DNA from: UBA1067 sp050874585
Lineage (GTDB): Bacteria > Verrucomicrobiota > Kiritimatiellia > RFP12 > UBA1067
Assembly (NCBI GenBank): GCA_050874585.1
Contig: JBNMKZ010000006.1
Coordinates: 11,261 to 75,260 of the forward strand
DNA: 64,000 bases
Direction: 5' to 3'
Shown here: positions 1 to 8,358 of the stretch, one piece after another
Layout: every line of letters begins with the position of its first letter
Numbering within the stretch: position 1 is the first letter of the stretch
Translations under genes and position numbers: made by a program
The notes under the pieces: generated by a model
Told to the model about the DNA's origin: nothing
Databases searched by the model: none
The model's input: only the letters and a program-made list of their open reading frames with translations

Positions 1-1216
1 CCTGCAGGCGGAACGCGCTTCCGTGCGGGCGCAGCGTGTGAACCGCATCATCAAGTCCCGCTACAATGACATGTTCTTCCGCCGGATGGAGGATGCCGCG
101 CTTTCGCGCTATGCGGCGGCGTTCGAATTCGCCCAGCGGCAGACCTTCCTTGCGGCGCAGGCCTACGACTACGAGACGGCTCAGCTCTCGTCCGATGCCG
201 AAGCGGGCGAAGCCTTCAAGGCGGAGATTGTCGGGGCGCGGGCGCTCGGCACGTTCGACACTAAGGGCAAGCCGCAGCTTTATCTCGGCTTTGGTGACGA
301 GGGGCTTTCGGGCATTCTGGCGCGGATGACGGAAAACTATGGTGTCTTGAAGCCGCGTCTTGGCATCAATAATCCGGATGCGAATGCGACATGGTTCTCG
401 CTTCGCCATGGACTTTTCCGCATTGACCGTTCGGCGGCAGGGCTCGCCGACTGGCAGAAGGAACTCGAAAAGTATCTGGTCGACGACCTCCGGAGCGTGT
501 CCGAATATGCCCGGTTCTGTCAGCCGATCGCCTCGTCGGGCGGCCTTGCCGTGCGAGAGCCTGCGCTTGTGATTCCCTTCGAGACGACGATTGACTTCGG
601 CAAGAACCTGTTCGGGCGCGACCTCGTCGCCGGTGACACGGCCCTCGACTCCTCCTACTTTGCGACGAAGATTCGGTCGGCGGGCGTGAGGTTCGTCGGC
701 TACAACGCCCCGCTCGTGTCGGGTGCGCCCGCCGCCCTCGCGGCAACGCCGGTCGTCTACCTTGTGCCGGTCGGGACCGATCGGATGCGTGTGCCGGGCG
801 ACTTGACTGGGATAGTGCTTGACCGTCCCGTCGTCGACCAGGTGATTCCTGTCCCGACGCCACTCGGTTCGACCGCCCTCGATTCGGTTGACTTCTCGGC
901 ACTTGCGAGCGGTTTTTCGGGTGTCGGCGAGCCGGGTGCACGTATCCGCCGCTTCCCGTCCTTCCGGGCAATGACCGGTTCGGCGGATGATGCGGATCGG
1001 GCGAATACGCGGCTGATTGGTCGTTCGGCATGGAATACGCGTTGGGTGCTCATCATCCCGGCCGGGCAGATGCTCGGCGGTTCGGCCGAGAACCGCCAGG
1101 CGGCGCTCGACATCTTCATCCATGGTGCGGATACCGACCACGATGGCAAGTTGGATGTCTCGCCCGTCACGGATATTGAGATTGGACTTAAGACCTACTC
1201 CCATTCAGGAAACTGA
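1..1216 (+). CDS. C-terminal part of a very large hypothetical protein (5' end outside window)
   Basis: The frame is open from the first bases of the window, so this is the tail (about 405 residues) of a longer gene; the GTG at 23 is not evidence of a start. I do not recognise the family. The visible part has a charged, probably helical stretch with tyrosines near its beginning (around YNDMFFRRMEDAALSRYAAA), a long region rich in small residues, and a conserved-looking end, DIEIGLKTYSHSGN. No membrane segment or enzyme motif is apparent. The TGA shares its A with the ATG of the next gene, so the two are translationally coupled. Given the two secreted neighbours, a surface or secreted giant protein is a guess only. 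Confidence 0.7.
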   Translation, partial: LQAERASVRAQRVNRIIKSRYNDMFFRRMEDAALSRYAAAFEFAQRQTFLAAQAYDYETAQLSSDAEAGEAFKAEIVGARALGTFDTKGKPQLYLGFGDEGLSGILARMTENYGVLKPRLGINNPDANATWFSLRHGLFRIDRSAAGLADWQKELEKYLVDDLRSVSEYARFCQPIASSGGLAVREPALVIPFETTIDFGKNLFGRDLVAGDTALDSSYFATKIRSAGVRFVGYNAPLVSGAPAALAATPVVYLVPVGTDRMRVPGDLTGIVLDRPVVDQVIPVPTPLGSTALDSVDFSALASGFSGVGEPGARIRRFPSFRAMTGSADDADRANTRLIGRSAWNTRWVLIIPAGQMLGGSAENRQAALDIFIHGADTDHDGKLDVSPVTDIEIGLKTYSHSGN

Positions 1217-2076
1217 TGACCATGAAGACACTCCTCTTGATTTGCCTGTCGGCAGTCGCAAGTATTGCCGCGATCGCGGCGGTGCCCGTTTCGTTGCCGC
1301 CGTTCGTTTACACGGGGCGCATTACGGACTATTCCGGGTCGGGGCTTGACGGCACGACGAAAGGGGCCGAGATTCGGGCGCGCAAGGATGGCGTGCTCAT
1401 TGCCCGTGCGCCGATTGCCAAGTCCGCCGCCGACACCTCCGCCAACTATACGTTGCAGATACCGCTCGCGTCCGCCGAAACTCCGGGTTCGGCCGTCACG
1501 GGCGATGTCCTGACATTCGAGATTGACGCGAATACGGGGGATGCGGCGGGTGTCTATACGGCGACGAACACGTTTCTTGCCGTGGGGAAGCCCGGTCGTG
1601 TCGCCCGCGTGGATGTTTGCGCGGCAAGTTGCACAAATCCGTACGGTGTCGCCGACCAGTATCTTGACGAGCTTGCCGCCTGGTGGGCCGAGAACGAGAG
1701 CGGGCCGTTCGTCTACGACCCGAAGGCGGACTGGGATGGCGACGGCGTGTCAAATTATGACGAGTATCTCGCCGGGACGGACCCCCTGAATGCGGAGGAT
1801 GCGGGTCTGCGCATCCTCACCTGGCATCCTGCCGCGGAGAATCCGGACGTGATGGAGGCGACATTCCTCCCGGGGCGCAATCGCGTCTATTCGGCCGTTC
1901 GTCGCGCAATGGATGTCGCGGACGCGCCATTTGAGCCAACGCTGCATGCGGAAGCCCCAAGTCCGACGGCCGTGCGCAAGAGCTACTTGAATGTCGGCAA
2001 TGAGGATCCCGAGATTCGGGCCATCTACCTCTTTAAGGAAGGCTCGGCGGCACTTTACCGCCTGCGTCTGGAATAG
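1216..2076 (+). CDS. Secreted protein with thrombospondin type 3/dockerin-like Ca-binding motif
   Basis: 286 residues beginning MTMKTLLLICLSAVASIAAIA, a clear signal peptide. Near residues 173-192 sits DWDGDGVSNYDEYLAGTDP, an Asp-rich calcium-binding motif of the thrombospondin type 3/dockerin-like kind. The first part is beta-rich (around VYTGRITDYSGSG). The motif is usual in secreted PVC-group and marine bacterial proteins, where it stabilises or links domains. The start overlaps the stop of the preceding giant gene (TGATG), and the next gene begins 3 nt after its stop, so the three form one unit. The specific role is unknown; a partner or export accessory of the upstream large protein is an inference. 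Confidence 0.75.
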   Translation: MTMKTLLLICLSAVASIAAIAAVPVSLPPFVYTGRITDYSGSGLDGTTKGAEIRARKDGVLIARAPIAKSAADTSANYTLQIPLASAETPGSAVTGDVLTFEIDANTGDAAGVYTATNTFLAVGKPGRVARVDVCAASCTNPYGVADQYLDELAAWWAENESGPFVYDPKADWDGDGVSNYDEYLAGTDPLNAEDAGLRILTWHPAAENPDVMEATFLPGRNRVYSAVRRAMDVADAPFEPTLHAEAPSPTAVRKSYLNVGNEDPEIRAIYLFKEGSAALYRLRLE

Positions 2077-2079
2077 GTT

Positions 2080-2382
2080 ATGTTCCTTCAGATTGTCTTG
2101 GCTTCGGGGCTGGCGCTTTCGTCCTACACAAACCATGCGGGGCATGTCGTGACGGGGTGTCCCGTCGCCATCACCAATGGCCTTGTATCACTGACGCAGG
2201 ACGGCACCAATTGCTGGCGCGTTCCATTTGCCGCGTTTCCGCCATCGGAGCAGGTTCGCCTGCGGGCGGCGGTCGGTCGCCCGGGTACGCAGTCGCCCAC
2301 CACCAATGAGCGTCGTCGGTCCGCCTTTTGCCGCGAAATGCGCCTGCGCCGCGATGCCCTGCGCACACGCGACGGAAAGTAG
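2080..2382 (+). CDS. Small secreted protein, unknown function
   Basis: 100 residues with a short hydrophobic N-terminus (MFLQIVLASGLALSSYT) consistent with a signal peptide. The core, from GHVVTGCPVAITNGLVSLTQDG to WRVPFAAFPPSEQVRLRAAVG, has the pattern of a small beta-barrel ending in an SEQxRL helix, reminiscent of SHD1-like domains. The C-terminal third is Arg-rich and less convincing. It starts 3 nt after the previous stop, third gene of the same unit. It could be cell-envelope associated; I cannot assign a function. It ends just before the repeat array at 2408. Confidence 0.55.
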   Translation: MFLQIVLASGLALSSYTNHAGHVVTGCPVAITNGLVSLTQDGTNCWRVPFAAFPPSEQVRLRAAVGRPGTQSPTTNERRRSAFCREMRLRRDALRTRDGK

Positions 2383-2407
2383 AAGGGGTCAACCCCACGC
2401 GGCGGAG

Positions 2408-2711
2408 TTCCGATGCCCGTCGGAAAAATTTCTAATGGGCATTAGAAGGTACTCCAATGCCCGAAGGAAAGTACTCCAATGCCCATTAGACGGTTCTCGC
2501 GCCCCATCATCCCGAAGATCTCCCGCGCCTACTCCTCTATTATAGAAGGGCAGAAGTGGTTGATTTGTCCTCATTCCGTTCGTCGGACGAGGGTAAGAGC
2601 TTGACGGCGGATGCGCATCGCGGCAGGATGTGGTGCGCACGACGGAAGCCTGGGATGCGCACGAGTCGGTTGCGCCCTGCGCATCTTCCGGGAGAGGGGT
2701 GTACCCTCTGT
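2408..2711. repeat. 22-bp-period array of dyad units (array 1)
   Basis: Four 18-bp units start at 2408, 2430, 2452 and 2474, separated by 4 bp: TTCCGATGCCCGTCGGAA, TTCTAATGGGCATTAGAA, CTCCAATGCCCGAAGGAA and CTCCAATGCCCATTAGAC. A second group with TGCGCA centres starts at 2606, 2628, 2650 and 2672, with an altered unit at 2694. 2606 minus 2408 is 198, exactly nine steps of 22, so both groups keep one register; the five positions between are degenerate. Some imperfect units follow to about 2756, shifted by one base. The gap 2383-2856 holds no gene that I can support, only this array and the aspS promoter. Confidence 0.85.
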
Positions 2712-2821
2712 GGGCCGCTTTGGGGGCAGGAAAGTCTTATTTGATGCGCACATGATGCCTCGCGCGGCAATGCGGTCTCATAACACGCACGGGAAGAGGG
2801 GCGTACCGAAGCGGTAAAATA

Positions 2822-2830
2822 TGGTATAAT
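2822..2830 (+). promoter_or_regulatory. Extended -10 promoter of aspS operon
   Basis: TGGTATAAT with a perfect TATAAT at 2825-2830 and the TG extension. The aspS ATG is 26 nt downstream, giving a short leader of about 20 nt. No convincing -35 is visible. Confidence 0.75.
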
Positions 2831-2856
2831 ATTCGGAAATAAACGGAAAATAGTCT

Positions 2857-4662
2857 ATGCATCCCTATCGTACACATACTTGCAATCAGCTCCGCGCAAG
2901 CGACGCGGGCAAGACCGTTCGACTTTCTGGCTGGATGTTCCGCCTGCGTGACCACGGCGGCATTCTTTTCGTCGATTTGCGCGACCACTATGGTCTGACG
3001 CAGATTGTCGTTCACCCCTCGCGGCCGTTCTTCGGCCTGGTTGAGAAAGCCCACCTTGAGAGTGTCATCACCGTAACGGGTGAGGTGAAGCTCCGTACGC
3101 CCGACACGATCAATCCCGACCTGCCGACGGGCGAGATTGAAATCGAGGCGAACGAGCTCGTGATGGAGGGTGCGTCCGAGGTGACGCCGATTTACGTGCC
3201 GGACGAAAAGGCCGACGAGTCCGAGGATATGCGCCTGAAGTATCGCTATCTCGACCTTCGCCGCGAGAAACTCCACAACAACATCATGCTTCGTTCGAAG
3301 GTTATCCGCTTCCTGCGTGAGCAGATGTGGGAGAAGGGCTTCAACGAGTTCCAGACGCCCATCCTGACGGCTTCCTCGCCGGAGGGAGCGCGCGACTATC
3401 TCGTGCCGAGCCGCATCCATCGCGGAATGTTCTACGCCTTGCCGCAGGCACCGCAGATGTTCAAGCAGCTTCTGATGGTTTCGGGCTTTGACCGCTACTT
3501 CCAGATTGCACCGTGCTTCCGCGACGAGGCGGCCCGTGCCGACCGTTCGCCGGGCGAGTTCTACCAGCTCGACATTGAGATGAGTTATGTGACGCAGGAC
3601 GAGATTTTCGCCGTGGTCGAGGATGTCGTCTCGAAGACGTTCCGCAAGTTCTCCACCTGGTCGTGCAACGACGCCCCGTGGCCGCGCATCAAGTATCGCG
3701 ACGCGATGATGACCTATGGGTCCGACAAGCCGGATCTTCGCAACCCGCTCAAGTGGGTCAACATGAGCGACTTCTTCGCCAAGGCATCCTTCAAGGCGTT
3801 TGCCGCGTGTGTGGCGAATGGCGGTCTCGTGAAGGGCCTGCTCGTGAAGGGCATCGTCGGTGTCGAGACGCGGACGTGGTTCGACAAGCGCGAGGCGTTC
3901 GTGAAGGAGAATGGCGGCAAGGGCCTCGGCTACATTTCCTGGACGAAGGAAGGTGAGCTGAAGGGACCGATTGCGAAGTTCCTCACGCCTGAGCAGCTGG
4001 AGGAGATGAAGGCTCTCGTGAAGATGGAGCCGGGCGATGCCCTCTTCTTCATGGCGGCGGATGTGGACGAGTGCAACCGTCTTTCGGGCCTCGTGCGGAC
4101 GGACATCGCGAACCACATGACGAACAACGTCTGTGAGAAGAACTGCTACAAGTTCTGCTGGATCGTTGACTTCCCGTTCTTTGAGAAGGATCCCGAGACG
4201 GGCAAGATCATCTTCTCGCACAACCCGTTCTCGATGCCGCAGGGCGGCCTTGAGGCGCTGAACGGTCCCGATCCGCTGGCGATTGAGGCCTACCAGTACG
4301 ATGTCGTCTGCAATGGCATTGAACTTTCGTCGGGCGCGATTCGTAACCACCGCATTGACATCATGGAGAAGGCGTTCGAGATCGCGGGCTATCCGAAGGA
4401 AGTCGTCCGCGAGAAGTTCGGCTGTCTCTACAATGCCTTCCAGTTCGGTGCGCCGCCGCATGGTGGTATTGCGCCGGGTGTGGACCGCATGGTCATGTTG
4501 CTCACGGATACGCCCAACATCCGCGAAGTCATTGCCTTCCCGATGAACCAGAAGGCGCAGGATCTGATGATGAATGCGCCGAACTACGTCACCGAGCAGC
4601 AGCTCCGCGAACTTCACATCAAGATTCGCGGCACGGGCAGCGAGGTGCAGGCGGACGCCTAA
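2857..4662 (+). CDS. aspS: Aspartyl-tRNA synthetase
   Basis: 601 residues, the normal length for bacterial AspRS. It charges tRNA-Asp in the cytoplasm. An OB-fold anticodon-binding domain covers about residues 1-110 (around VRLSGWMFRLRDHGGILFVDLRDHYG). The class II catalytic core carries motif 2 (FRDEAARADRSPGEF, about residue 222) and motif 3 (GGIAPGVDRMVMLL, near 540), with the bacterial GAD insertion between them. The ATG at 2857 sits 26 nt after a strong extended -10. It heads an operon with a CPBP protease gene (4 nt gap) and an FkbH-like gene. Motif 2 is of the RADRSP type found in several phyla; whether it also serves tRNA-Asn cannot be told here. Confidence 0.97.
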   Translation: MHPYRTHTCNQLRASDAGKTVRLSGWMFRLRDHGGILFVDLRDHYGLTQIVVHPSRPFFGLVEKAHLESVITVTGEVKLRTPDTINPDLPTGEIEIEANELVMEGASEVTPIYVPDEKADESEDMRLKYRYLDLRREKLHNNIMLRSKVIRFLREQMWEKGFNEFQTPILTASSPEGARDYLVPSRIHRGMFYALPQAPQMFKQLLMVSGFDRYFQIAPCFRDEAARADRSPGEFYQLDIEMSYVTQDEIFAVVEDVVSKTFRKFSTWSCNDAPWPRIKYRDAMMTYGSDKPDLRNPLKWVNMSDFFAKASFKAFAACVANGGLVKGLLVKGIVGVETRTWFDKREAFVKENGGKGLGYISWTKEGELKGPIAKFLTPEQLEEMKALVKMEPGDALFFMAADVDECNRLSGLVRTDIANHMTNNVCEKNCYKFCWIVDFPFFEKDPETGKIIFSHNPFSMPQGGLEALNGPDPLAIEAYQYDVVCNGIELSSGAIRNHRIDIMEKAFEIAGYPKEVVREKFGCLYNAFQFGAPPHGGIAPGVDRMVMLLTDTPNIREVIAFPMNQKAQDLMMNAPNYVTEQQLRELHIKIRGTGSEVQADA

Positions 4663-4666
4663 GGCG

Positions 4667-5233
4667 ATGGGAAGCGGCGCGAAACTCAAGTTCGTGCTCA
4701 AGGCGTGGCCGGGAGTCTTTGTGCTCGCGGTCGCGCTTGCCTTTTTGACGGGTCTTGTCGGGAGATTCTTCGGCTTTGACCTACAGCAGCAGGTCTCCTT
4801 GGATGTGGTTCTTCATGCGCGGGGATGGAATCTTGCCTTCCTTGTGATGCAGGTCGTCCTGCTGGCACCAATCCTTGAGGAGCTGCTGTTTCGCGGCGCA
4901 TTGTGCAAGTTGCCCGTGAAGGGGCTTGGACTTTTGACGAAGGGTCCGAATCGCGGCGTTTGGAATGCCGCGGCCGTTCTGTCGTCGGCACTCTTCTCGT
5001 TCTCGCACTATGCGCTCAACTTCTCAACCAATTCACACGGACAACTTGTCTATATGGGACTAAAGTCCCTGGACAATGCGTTTCTTGCGCTCTTCTTCTT
5101 TGGGCTTGCGCAGTGCTGGATTTATCGGCGGACGGGAAGCCTGTGGTGCGCGATGCTGAACCACGCGCTCTTCAATCTGACGAATCTTGTCTTGCTTTTC
5201 GTCTCTGACTACTTTGGCTTTTCGCTGCCCTGA
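4667..5233 (+). CDS. CPBP family intramembrane metalloprotease
   Basis: 188 residues from the ATG at 4667, 4 nt after the aspS stop. Several hydrophobic segments make it an integral membrane protein. The CPBP/Abi (Rce1-like) motifs are visible: EELLFRG near residue 71, FSFSHYALN near residue 110, and NHALFNL near residue 164, giving the Glu-Glu, His and His/Asn metal and catalytic positions. Members cleave prenylated or other membrane proteins, or act in bacteriocin immunity. The substrate is unknown. Its stop overlaps the start of the following FkbH-like gene (TGATG), so the two are probably co-translated. Confidence 0.85.
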   Translation: MGSGAKLKFVLKAWPGVFVLAVALAFLTGLVGRFFGFDLQQQVSLDVVLHARGWNLAFLVMQVVLLAPILEELLFRGALCKLPVKGLGLLTKGPNRGVWNAAAVLSSALFSFSHYALNFSTNSHGQLVYMGLKSLDNAFLALFFFGLAQCWIYRRTGSLWCAMLNHALFNLTNLVLLFVSDYFGFSLP

Positions 5234-6516
5234 TGGCCATGCCGGTCGAACGCGTCAGAATTGCCCTCGTTGGTGACGTAGCCCTCGACTTGATGGCTCC
5301 CTATTTTCGTGAGGCCGGGTACGAGGTCTATGTGCCGCCGGGATTCGGTACGTGGCGGCAGGAGCTTCTTGATCCCCATTCGGGTCTTCGGGCGTTCAAC
5401 CCCGACCTTGTGTTCAACGTGACGGACGCGGACGCGGCACTGGCGCAGGAAGTTCCGGGATTCTACGATGAGCGGCTTCGCAAGCTTGCGTCCATGCCCT
5501 ATTCAATTGATGGCATTCGGGCGATTGTCGAGGAGGCGGCTTTTGCCCGTCTCGCTGCACCCAAGAAGATTCTCGCGGTGGATGCGGATAACACGCTTTG
5601 GAAGGGCATCCTCTCTGAGGACGGACCGGAGGCGCTTGAGCCGTCTGGGGCGTTCCAAAAGGGATTGAGGGATTTGCGGGATTCGGGCGTTGTGCTCGTT
5701 CTCCTGTCGAAGAACGATCCGTTTGAGTTCCGCCGCGATATGCCGCTCTCGAATTCCGATTTCGCGGCGGTTTGCACGAACTGGGGGCCGAAGGCGGGCA
5801 ACCTCATTGAGGCCTGCCAACGGTTGAACCTTGGAGTGGATTCGGTCGTCTTCGTGGATGACAATCCGCACGAACGCGCCCAAATGGCGGCACATTTGCC
5901 CGAGGTGGCGGTGGTGCCGTTTCCGGCGGATATGGCGCAGCCCGCGCAGTTTCTGCGGCGACTGAAGACCTACTTCTTTTCGGGGATGGGCAAGACGGCC
6001 GAGGATTCGCTGCGGGCGCGGGACTATGCGGCCGAGGCCCTTCGGCGCGAGACGGCGGTACACGCGGCGACGCTGGACGAGTACCTGGAGGGGCTTGGCC
6101 TACGCGTCCGTCCGGCGGTGGCGGATGAGGGCGATCTCGACCGCCTGGCCCAGATGGCGGGCAAGACCAACCAGTTCAACGCGACGACTATTCGCCGCTC
6201 GAAGGACGAGTTTGCCGCGCTGCTGGCGGATCGGGACAAGCGGGTCTTCACCTTTCGGACGTGGGATCGGTTCGGTGAGCAGGGCATCGTCTGCTATGTC
6301 GTGGCCGATCTCGTCACCCGTCGCCTGACCGATTTCGTGATGAGTTGCCGCGCCATGGGGCGGACGTTGGAACATTTTGCCTATGCGTATGTGACGAAGA
6401 ACTTGGGTTACGCACCGGCGATTGACTTTGTCAAGACGGCGAAAAACCGTCCTTTTGCCGATTTTCTTGCAAATCTTCGGCCAGAGATGAAGACCTACTA
6501 CAAGTCCGCTGACTGA
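5233..6516 (+). CDS. FkbH-like HAD-IIIC phosphatase/acyltransferase with GNAT domain
   Basis: 427 residues. The HAD domain has the nucleophile motif DADNTLWKG (Asp117, Asp119), a lysine-containing LLSKND and the distal FVDDNP Asp pair. A GNAT-like half follows from about residue 285 (KTNQFNATTIRR, WDRFGEQGIVCYVV, SCRAMGRTLEHF), the typical FkbH order. FkbH proteins load 1,3-bisphosphoglycerate-derived glyceryl groups onto acyl carrier proteins in polyketide pathways. No polyketide genes adjoin it here, although two ACP genes lie about 40 kb away (46372, 46653). An N-terminal region of about 110 residues (LVGDVALDLMAPYFREAGYEV) resembles the SGNH-like part of longer family members. A hairpin (6505-6521) spans the stop. 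Confidence 0.85.
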   Translation: MAMPVERVRIALVGDVALDLMAPYFREAGYEVYVPPGFGTWRQELLDPHSGLRAFNPDLVFNVTDADAALAQEVPGFYDERLRKLASMPYSIDGIRAIVEEAAFARLAAPKKILAVDADNTLWKGILSEDGPEALEPSGAFQKGLRDLRDSGVVLVLLSKNDPFEFRRDMPLSNSDFAAVCTNWGPKAGNLIEACQRLNLGVDSVVFVDDNPHERAQMAAHLPEVAVVPFPADMAQPAQFLRRLKTYFFSGMGKTAEDSLRARDYAAEALRRETAVHAATLDEYLEGLGLRVRPAVADEGDLDRLAQMAGKTNQFNATTIRRSKDEFAALLADRDKRVFTFRTWDRFGEQGIVCYVVADLVTRRLTDFVMSCRAMGRTLEHFAYAYVTKNLGYAPAIDFVKTAKNRPFADFLANLRPEMKTYYKSAD

Positions 6517-6575
6517 GCGGAGGCCTGATTCTTGTGCCGGGAGGGCGGCGGATTCTCGCGAGGCGCGGGCGTATG

Positions 6576-6584
6576 TGGTATAAT
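6576..6584 (+). promoter_or_regulatory. Extended -10 promoter, leaderless geometry (queD-yhcH)
   Basis: TGGTATAAT with the hexamer at 6579-6584. Only 6 nt separate it from the ATG at 6591, so the expected transcription start falls on or beside the A of the start codon. Confidence 0.75.
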
Positions 6585-6590
6585 AGGGCC

Positions 6591-7502
6591 ATGATTACAG
6601 TAACAAAGACGGTCAAGTTCGATGCGGCACACATTCTGACCAATCATTGCGGATTGTGCAAGAACCTGCATGGGCACACCTATCGGGTGGACATTTCCGT
6701 CACCCAGTCCGAGGGACGCCCGGGTGACATGGTGATTGATTTCAAGGATTTGAAGAACATTGCGGAAGAGGTCATCTGCGCCTCCTTCGACCATGCCTTC
6801 ATCTACAATACGACATCGGCGGGTGAGTGCGAAATTGCCGCCGTCGTGCAGAAGCACGGCATGCGGACGGTGGCTCTGCCGTTCCGATCGACGGCCGAGA
6901 ACCTTGCGAAGTACTTCCACGACGAACTGCGTCGGCGGATTCCCGAGGTGTCGTCCGTCAAGGTCTGGGAGACGGAGGCGAGTTGTGCGGAATACCATGA
7001 GCCGCCGCGCATTCTGCCGTCCTTTCCCTTCCTGAAGGGGCGCATTGACGATTCGGTGCTCCAGGAGGGATTGCATCCGCGCTTTGCGAAAGCCTTTGCG
7101 TTCTTGCGGCGACCGGATCTTGCGGACTTGCCCATTGGGCGGCATGAGATTGACGGTGATGACTGCTGGGCCATTGTGAGCGAAGTTGACCTCAAGCCTT
7201 TCGGCGACAGCCAGCGCGCCGAGGTTCACAGGACCTTCATCGACATTCAGGCTCCGATAGACGGACCTGAAACATACGGACTCCTCGATCTCGCCGGACG
7301 CAACCTCGGTCCGTTTGATGAGGAAAAGGACATCGCCTTTGGACAGGAGAAGATGGTTCCCCTGACGCTTGTTCCGGGCGAGTATGCGATTTTCATGCCG
7401 GTGAACGGTGCCCATGCGCCTTGCCTGACGCTGGGCGGTCCGACGCGGCGGAAGAAACTAATCGTCAAAGTTCGGGCTTCGGTAGACGGAGCGCGGAATT
7501 GA
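6591..7502 (+). CDS. Fusion of QueD/6-pyruvoyl-tetrahydropterin synthase and YhcH/YjgK-type domain
   Basis: 303 residues. Residues 1-150 form a QueD/PTPS domain: zinc ligands His14, His27 and His29, catalytic Cys23 in CKNLHGHTY, and a conserved Glu in WETEAS. This makes 6-carboxytetrahydropterin for queuosine, or a related pterin. Residues 160-303 match the YhcH/YjgK/YiaL cupin family: HEIDGDDCWAIV, EVHRTFIDIQAPIDGPETYG, FDEEKDIAFG and a late His in GAHAPCL. YhcH proteins occur in sialic acid or anomeric sugar operons. The ATG at 6591 was chosen because it lies right after the promoter; upstream in-frame codons fall before the expected transcript. No other que or nan gene is visible. Confidence 0.88.
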   Translation: MITVTKTVKFDAAHILTNHCGLCKNLHGHTYRVDISVTQSEGRPGDMVIDFKDLKNIAEEVICASFDHAFIYNTTSAGECEIAAVVQKHGMRTVALPFRSTAENLAKYFHDELRRRIPEVSSVKVWETEASCAEYHEPPRILPSFPFLKGRIDDSVLQEGLHPRFAKAFAFLRRPDLADLPIGRHEIDGDDCWAIVSEVDLKPFGDSQRAEVHRTFIDIQAPIDGPETYGLLDLAGRNLGPFDEEKDIAFGQEKMVPLTLVPGEYAIFMPVNGAHAPCLTLGGPTRRKKLIVKVRASVDGARN

Positions 7503-8278
7503 AGATTATCTCCCTTGCGAGCGGATCGAAGGGCAACGCCTACTGCGTCTGTAGCGAAAGTTCGGTTCTCCTCGTCGACTGCGGGCTGTGCCTGAGGAGC
7601 CTTCGCCAGCGACTTGCCGAGGCGGGGCTTTCACCCGACCGCATCTGCGCCGTCGTCATTACCCACAGCCACGACGACCATGTGAAGGGGTTGCCGCTCT
7701 TCCACAAGAACTATCCGTCGATTCCGCTCTTCGCCAATCTCATGACGGCGGAAACCATCGCCTGGAAGTACAAGATGGATGAGTTCGCCTTTACGCCCTT
7801 TGAGGATGGGCAGCCTTTTGGCATCGGCCCATTTGAGATTGAGCCGTTCTCAATTCCGCACGACACGTCCGACCCCGTCGGTTATCTCGTCCGGGCGGAT
7901 GGGAAGACCTATTTCCACGGGACGGACATCGGAACGCCGCTGGATTCGATTGGGCGGCACCTCGCGGAGGCGGATGTCGCGACGCTGGAATCGAACCACG
8001 ATGCTGTCATGTTGCGTGCGAGTTCGCGTCCCGAAGAATTGAAGCAGCGCATTTGGGGTCCGCGTGGGCATCTCTCGAACGACCAGGCGTGTGAGCTTGT
8101 CCGCAAGTTCGCCTCCCCGCGCCTCAAGAAGCTGAGCCTTGCGCATCTTTCGGAAGAGTGCAATGTGCCGCATCTTGCGGAGTGCGCCATGCGGGAGACG
8201 CTTGTCGCCCTGCATCGGCAGGATATCGAACTTGAGATTCTTGCACAAAATGCCATTGGTTGTCCGTGGGAATGCTGA
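7499..8278 (+). CDS. MBL-fold metallo-hydrolase (YycJ/WalJ-like)
   Basis: 259 residues starting from a TTG that overlaps the previous stop (TTGA at 7499-7502), giving the N-terminus MKIISLASGSKGNAY that is typical of this family. The zinc motif THSHDDHVKG is near residue 60, and later metal ligands are in FHGTDIGTP and NHD. YycJ/WalJ-type proteins are predicted exonucleases or hydrolases linked to DNA repair or cell wall control. It is translationally coupled to the QueD-YhcH gene and shares its promoter. The next promoter (8295-8303) begins just after its stop. Confidence 0.88.
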   Translation: MKIISLASGSKGNAYCVCSESSVLLVDCGLCLRSLRQRLAEAGLSPDRICAVVITHSHDDHVKGLPLFHKNYPSIPLFANLMTAETIAWKYKMDEFAFTPFEDGQPFGIGPFEIEPFSIPHDTSDPVGYLVRADGKTYFHGTDIGTPLDSIGRHLAEADVATLESNHDAVMLRASSRPEELKQRIWGPRGHLSNDQACELVRKFASPRLKKLSLAHLSEECNVPHLAECAMRETLVALHRQDIELEILAQNAIGCPWEC

Positions 8279-8294
8279 AAGGCGCGGCAGATTT

Positions 8295-8303
8295 TGGTAT
8301 AAT
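8295..8303 (+). promoter_or_regulatory. Extended -10 promoter of GH2-rnd operon
   Basis: TGGTATAAT preceded by a T-run, hexamer at 8298-8303. The next start (GTG 8359) is 55 nt downstream and has its own AAGGAG, so this transcript has a normal leader. Confidence 0.7.
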
Positions 8304-8358
8304 GCCAGCCGTCATCCCGCAGGAGTTGGATGGCGGATGTAAGAAGGAGAAAAAAAGC

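Noticed and set aside
2737..4701. Long reverse-strand frame opposite aspS
   Set aside because: A shadow of the clear AspRS gene; no recognisable domain and no start context.
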